Source: Candidatus Levyibacteriota bacterium
GTDB lineage: Bacteria; Patescibacteriota; Microgenomatia; Levybacterales; UBA12049
Direction: 5' to 3'
DNA length: 6,098 nt
Assembly (NCBI GenBank): GCA_023245475.1
Contig: JAHFKF010000079.1
Span: 1 to 6,098, forward strand
Under the pieces are notes generated by a model, which saw only the letters and a program-made list of their open reading frames with translations, was not told the DNA's origin and did not search any database. Numbering within the stretch: the stretch's first letter is position 1; each line of letters begins with the position of its first letter. Positions 5,139 to 6,098 of this stretch are shown here, one piece after another. The position numbers and the translations under genes were made by a program.

Positions 5139-5972
5139 TTATAAATCTTGTAGTGGTTTGCCCGGGCTAAAAAGCTTTGCTACACTGTCACGTTGTTCTC
5201 TACTAACAGCTGGCCAGATCACAATTTGTGGATTTCTACCCGTCTCAGTAACTTGTAATTGAGTTTGTTCCCTCAGCATTTCAAGGATGTTAAGAGGTTC
5301 TTTTATGAAATCTAGTGTTCCTCCATTACGTAACACCTGCATTCGTTGTTCAATATGGTCAGGTCTTCCTTTCTCTCTCCCATCGTCTCGTTGTGCAAAG
5401 TCTTCAAACCAACGTATCTGTTGTTCCGTAACATCTCCCTCTTTTTCTTGAATACACACAATTGCTGGTTTTTGTGCTGGAGGTTCAATTGTACGAGCGT
5501 ATTTTGCTATTCCATGGAGCATATTTCTCGCACCCAGATTACCATAAGTACTGGGAAGATCTTTCTTGACTGTAAATTCACTTAGATGCAGAATCTTTGC
5601 TAACTGACTTGTTAGATTATTACTAAGGGGATGCTTATATGTTGCATCCAAAATGTCACGTTCTCGTTTCGACAGTGAACGTAATTGCTCTTCTGACAGT
5701 GGCTCAATATCTGTAACAACTCCCAAAATCACAGCTTGCTTCACGGTCTCTTTAGGGAGAGTGCCAAATTGTTCTAAGATCGGGGGAAGATACTTTTGGC
5801 TAAAAGTAGTTTCTGAGACAGATAGTTGATTTGCTACCTCCTTATGTGTATCTCCTTGAGCTAGTCTCGTGAGAATGTTGAGTTCTCTTGGCGTTATCAT
5901 GATAATTCTTCGTCCTGTTGGTCTTTCTGTTTCTTGAGGAGTAGATCCTCTCCCTCTCTCTAGAGTATTCAT
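5139..5972 (-). CDS. Double LuxR-type HTH regulator, paralogue B (full length)
   Basis: This 277-residue, probably cytoplasmic transcription factor has the clearer motifs of the pair. Residues ~26-86 open with MITPRELNILTRLAQGDTHK and continue EVANQLSVSETTF, close to the LuxR/GerE consensus 'LTPRExxVLxLLAQGxxxKEIAxxLxxSxxTV'. Residues ~98-160 repeat the pattern with LSKRERDILDATY and LAKILHLSEFTVKK. The C-terminal region (~168-277; AIVCIQEKEGDVTEQQIRWF, KGRPDHIEQRMQVLRNGG, final SPGKPLQDL) is shared with paralogue A and is not a known domain to me. The start is set at ATG 5972, because the alternative TTG at 5987 would lie across the -10 box. The TAA stop is 13 nt before the -35 box of paralogue A. 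Two HTHs in one chain may allow binding to paired half-sites without dimerisation. Confidence 0.82.
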   Translation of the reverse strand: MNTLERGRGSTPQETERPTGRRIIMITPRELNILTRLAQGDTHKEVANQLSVSETTFSQKYLPPILEQFGTLPKETVKQAVILGVVTDIEPLSEEQLRSLSKRERDILDATYKHPLSNNLTSQLAKILHLSEFTVKKDLPSTYGNLGARNMLHGIAKYARTIEPPAQKPAIVCIQEKEGDVTEQQIRWFEDFAQRDDGREKGRPDHIEQRMQVLRNGGTLDFIKEPLNILEMLREQTQLQVTETGRNPQIVIWPAVSREQRDSVAKLFSPGKPLQDL

Positions 5973-5978
5973 TGAGGT

Positions 5979-6007
5979 ATTATACAACAGGGTTCTTGCG
6001 GAAGCAA
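5979..6007 (-). promoter_or_regulatory. Duplicated promoter of HTH regulator B
   Basis: -35 TTGCTT (6007-6002), 17-nt spacer, -10 TATAAT (5984-5979), then ACCTCA and ATG 5972, implying a leaderless message. The spacer (CCGCAAGAACCCTGTTG) differs strongly from that of paralogue A, while both boxes and the post -10 bases are kept, which points to selection on the promoter. Confidence 0.75.
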
Positions 6008-6014
6008 ATAGAGC

Positions 6015-6098
6015 TTAGTGATCTGCCAACTGGATATCTGCAAGTTCGGCTTGGCGTTGCTTGTGTTGGATGGATCTGGCAATAAACAATAGAATAAT
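6015..6098 (-). CDS. C-terminus of a probable membrane protein (partial)
   Basis: The minus strand is open from the right edge to TAA 6017-6015, giving 27 residues: IILLFIA, then RSIQHKQRQAELADIQLADH. The hydrophobic start looks like the end of a transmembrane helix. The charged Gln/Arg/Ala-rich remainder would be a short cytoplasmic helix. The stop lies eight bases before the -35 box of HTH regulator B, so the gene is in the same orientation and just upstream. The start is outside the window and no family can be named. Confidence 0.6.
   Translation of the reverse strand: MILLFIARSIQHKQRQAELADIQLADH

Larger units (their letters stand above)
4258..6011 (-). repeat. Tandem duplication of a promoter-plus-gene unit
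   Basis: Two direct units, 6011-5139 and 5130-4258, each 873 nt, are offset by exactly 881 nt at every landmark: -35, -10, ATG, the C-terminal PGKPL motif and final stop. Each spans promoter, a 277-codon frame and stop. Protein similarity is high at residues 1-30, 77-86 and 157-225, and low across the HTH helices, so the duplication is old. Confidence 0.88.

Noticed and set aside
5972..5987. Longer start for HTH regulator B (TTG 5987, giving MYNTS before MNTLERG)
   Set aside because: It runs through the -10 box; the paralogue begins at the equivalent MNTLERG.
1..6098. tRNA, rRNA, CRISPR array, transposase or alternative genetic code
   Set aside because: No cloverleaf, rRNA-like block, regularly spaced repeats or transposase motif was seen, and TGA acts as a stop at the end of rarA and elsewhere.

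Overview
The window looks like part of a streamlined bacterial genome, most probably from the Candidate Phyla Radiation (Patescibacteria). This is an inference, not a proof. It rests on moderate-to-low GC with a few GC-rich palindromes, many short single-domain or unrecognised proteins, short intergenic gaps, almost no Shine-Dalgarno sequences, and start codons placed directly after -10 boxes. TGA is used as a normal stop (for example at the end of rarA), so the code looks standard.

Layout, left to right. Positions 1-720 (+) hold the C-terminal 239 residues of a secreted phosphodiester glycosidase (NAGPA-like) protein. Positions 764-1436 (+) hold a two-gene unit: a 57-residue ORF overlapping by 32 nt a PIN-domain nuclease, which is a candidate toxin-antitoxin pair. 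All remaining genes are on the minus strand. Reading leftward from the right edge, these are: the C-terminal tail of a membrane protein (6098-6015); two tandem paralogous double-HTH regulators (5972-5139 and 5091-4312); a 25-codon leader ORF and an unrecognised 325-residue protein (4231-3180); the AAA+ ATPase RarA/MgsA (3155-1839); and two tiny membrane proteins (1822-1625 and 1623-1528). Between the convergent PIN gene and the last small gene is a short stretch resembling a second rarA 3' end.

Three points stand out. First, the two HTH regulators arose by tandem duplication of a whole promoter-plus-gene unit of about 0.88 kb, and one copy has since lost its last 18 codons through a CAA-to-TAA nonsense change. 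Second, rarA carries two in-frame insertions made of inverted-repeat DNA, exactly 75 nt and 30 nt long, that add 25 and 10 residues. Third, nearly every gene with an identifiable promoter has a -10 hexamer ending 6-8 nt before its ATG, implying leaderless mRNAs as the local norm. No tRNA, rRNA, CRISPR array or classical transposase was seen, and there is no gene-free stretch longer than about 100 nt.
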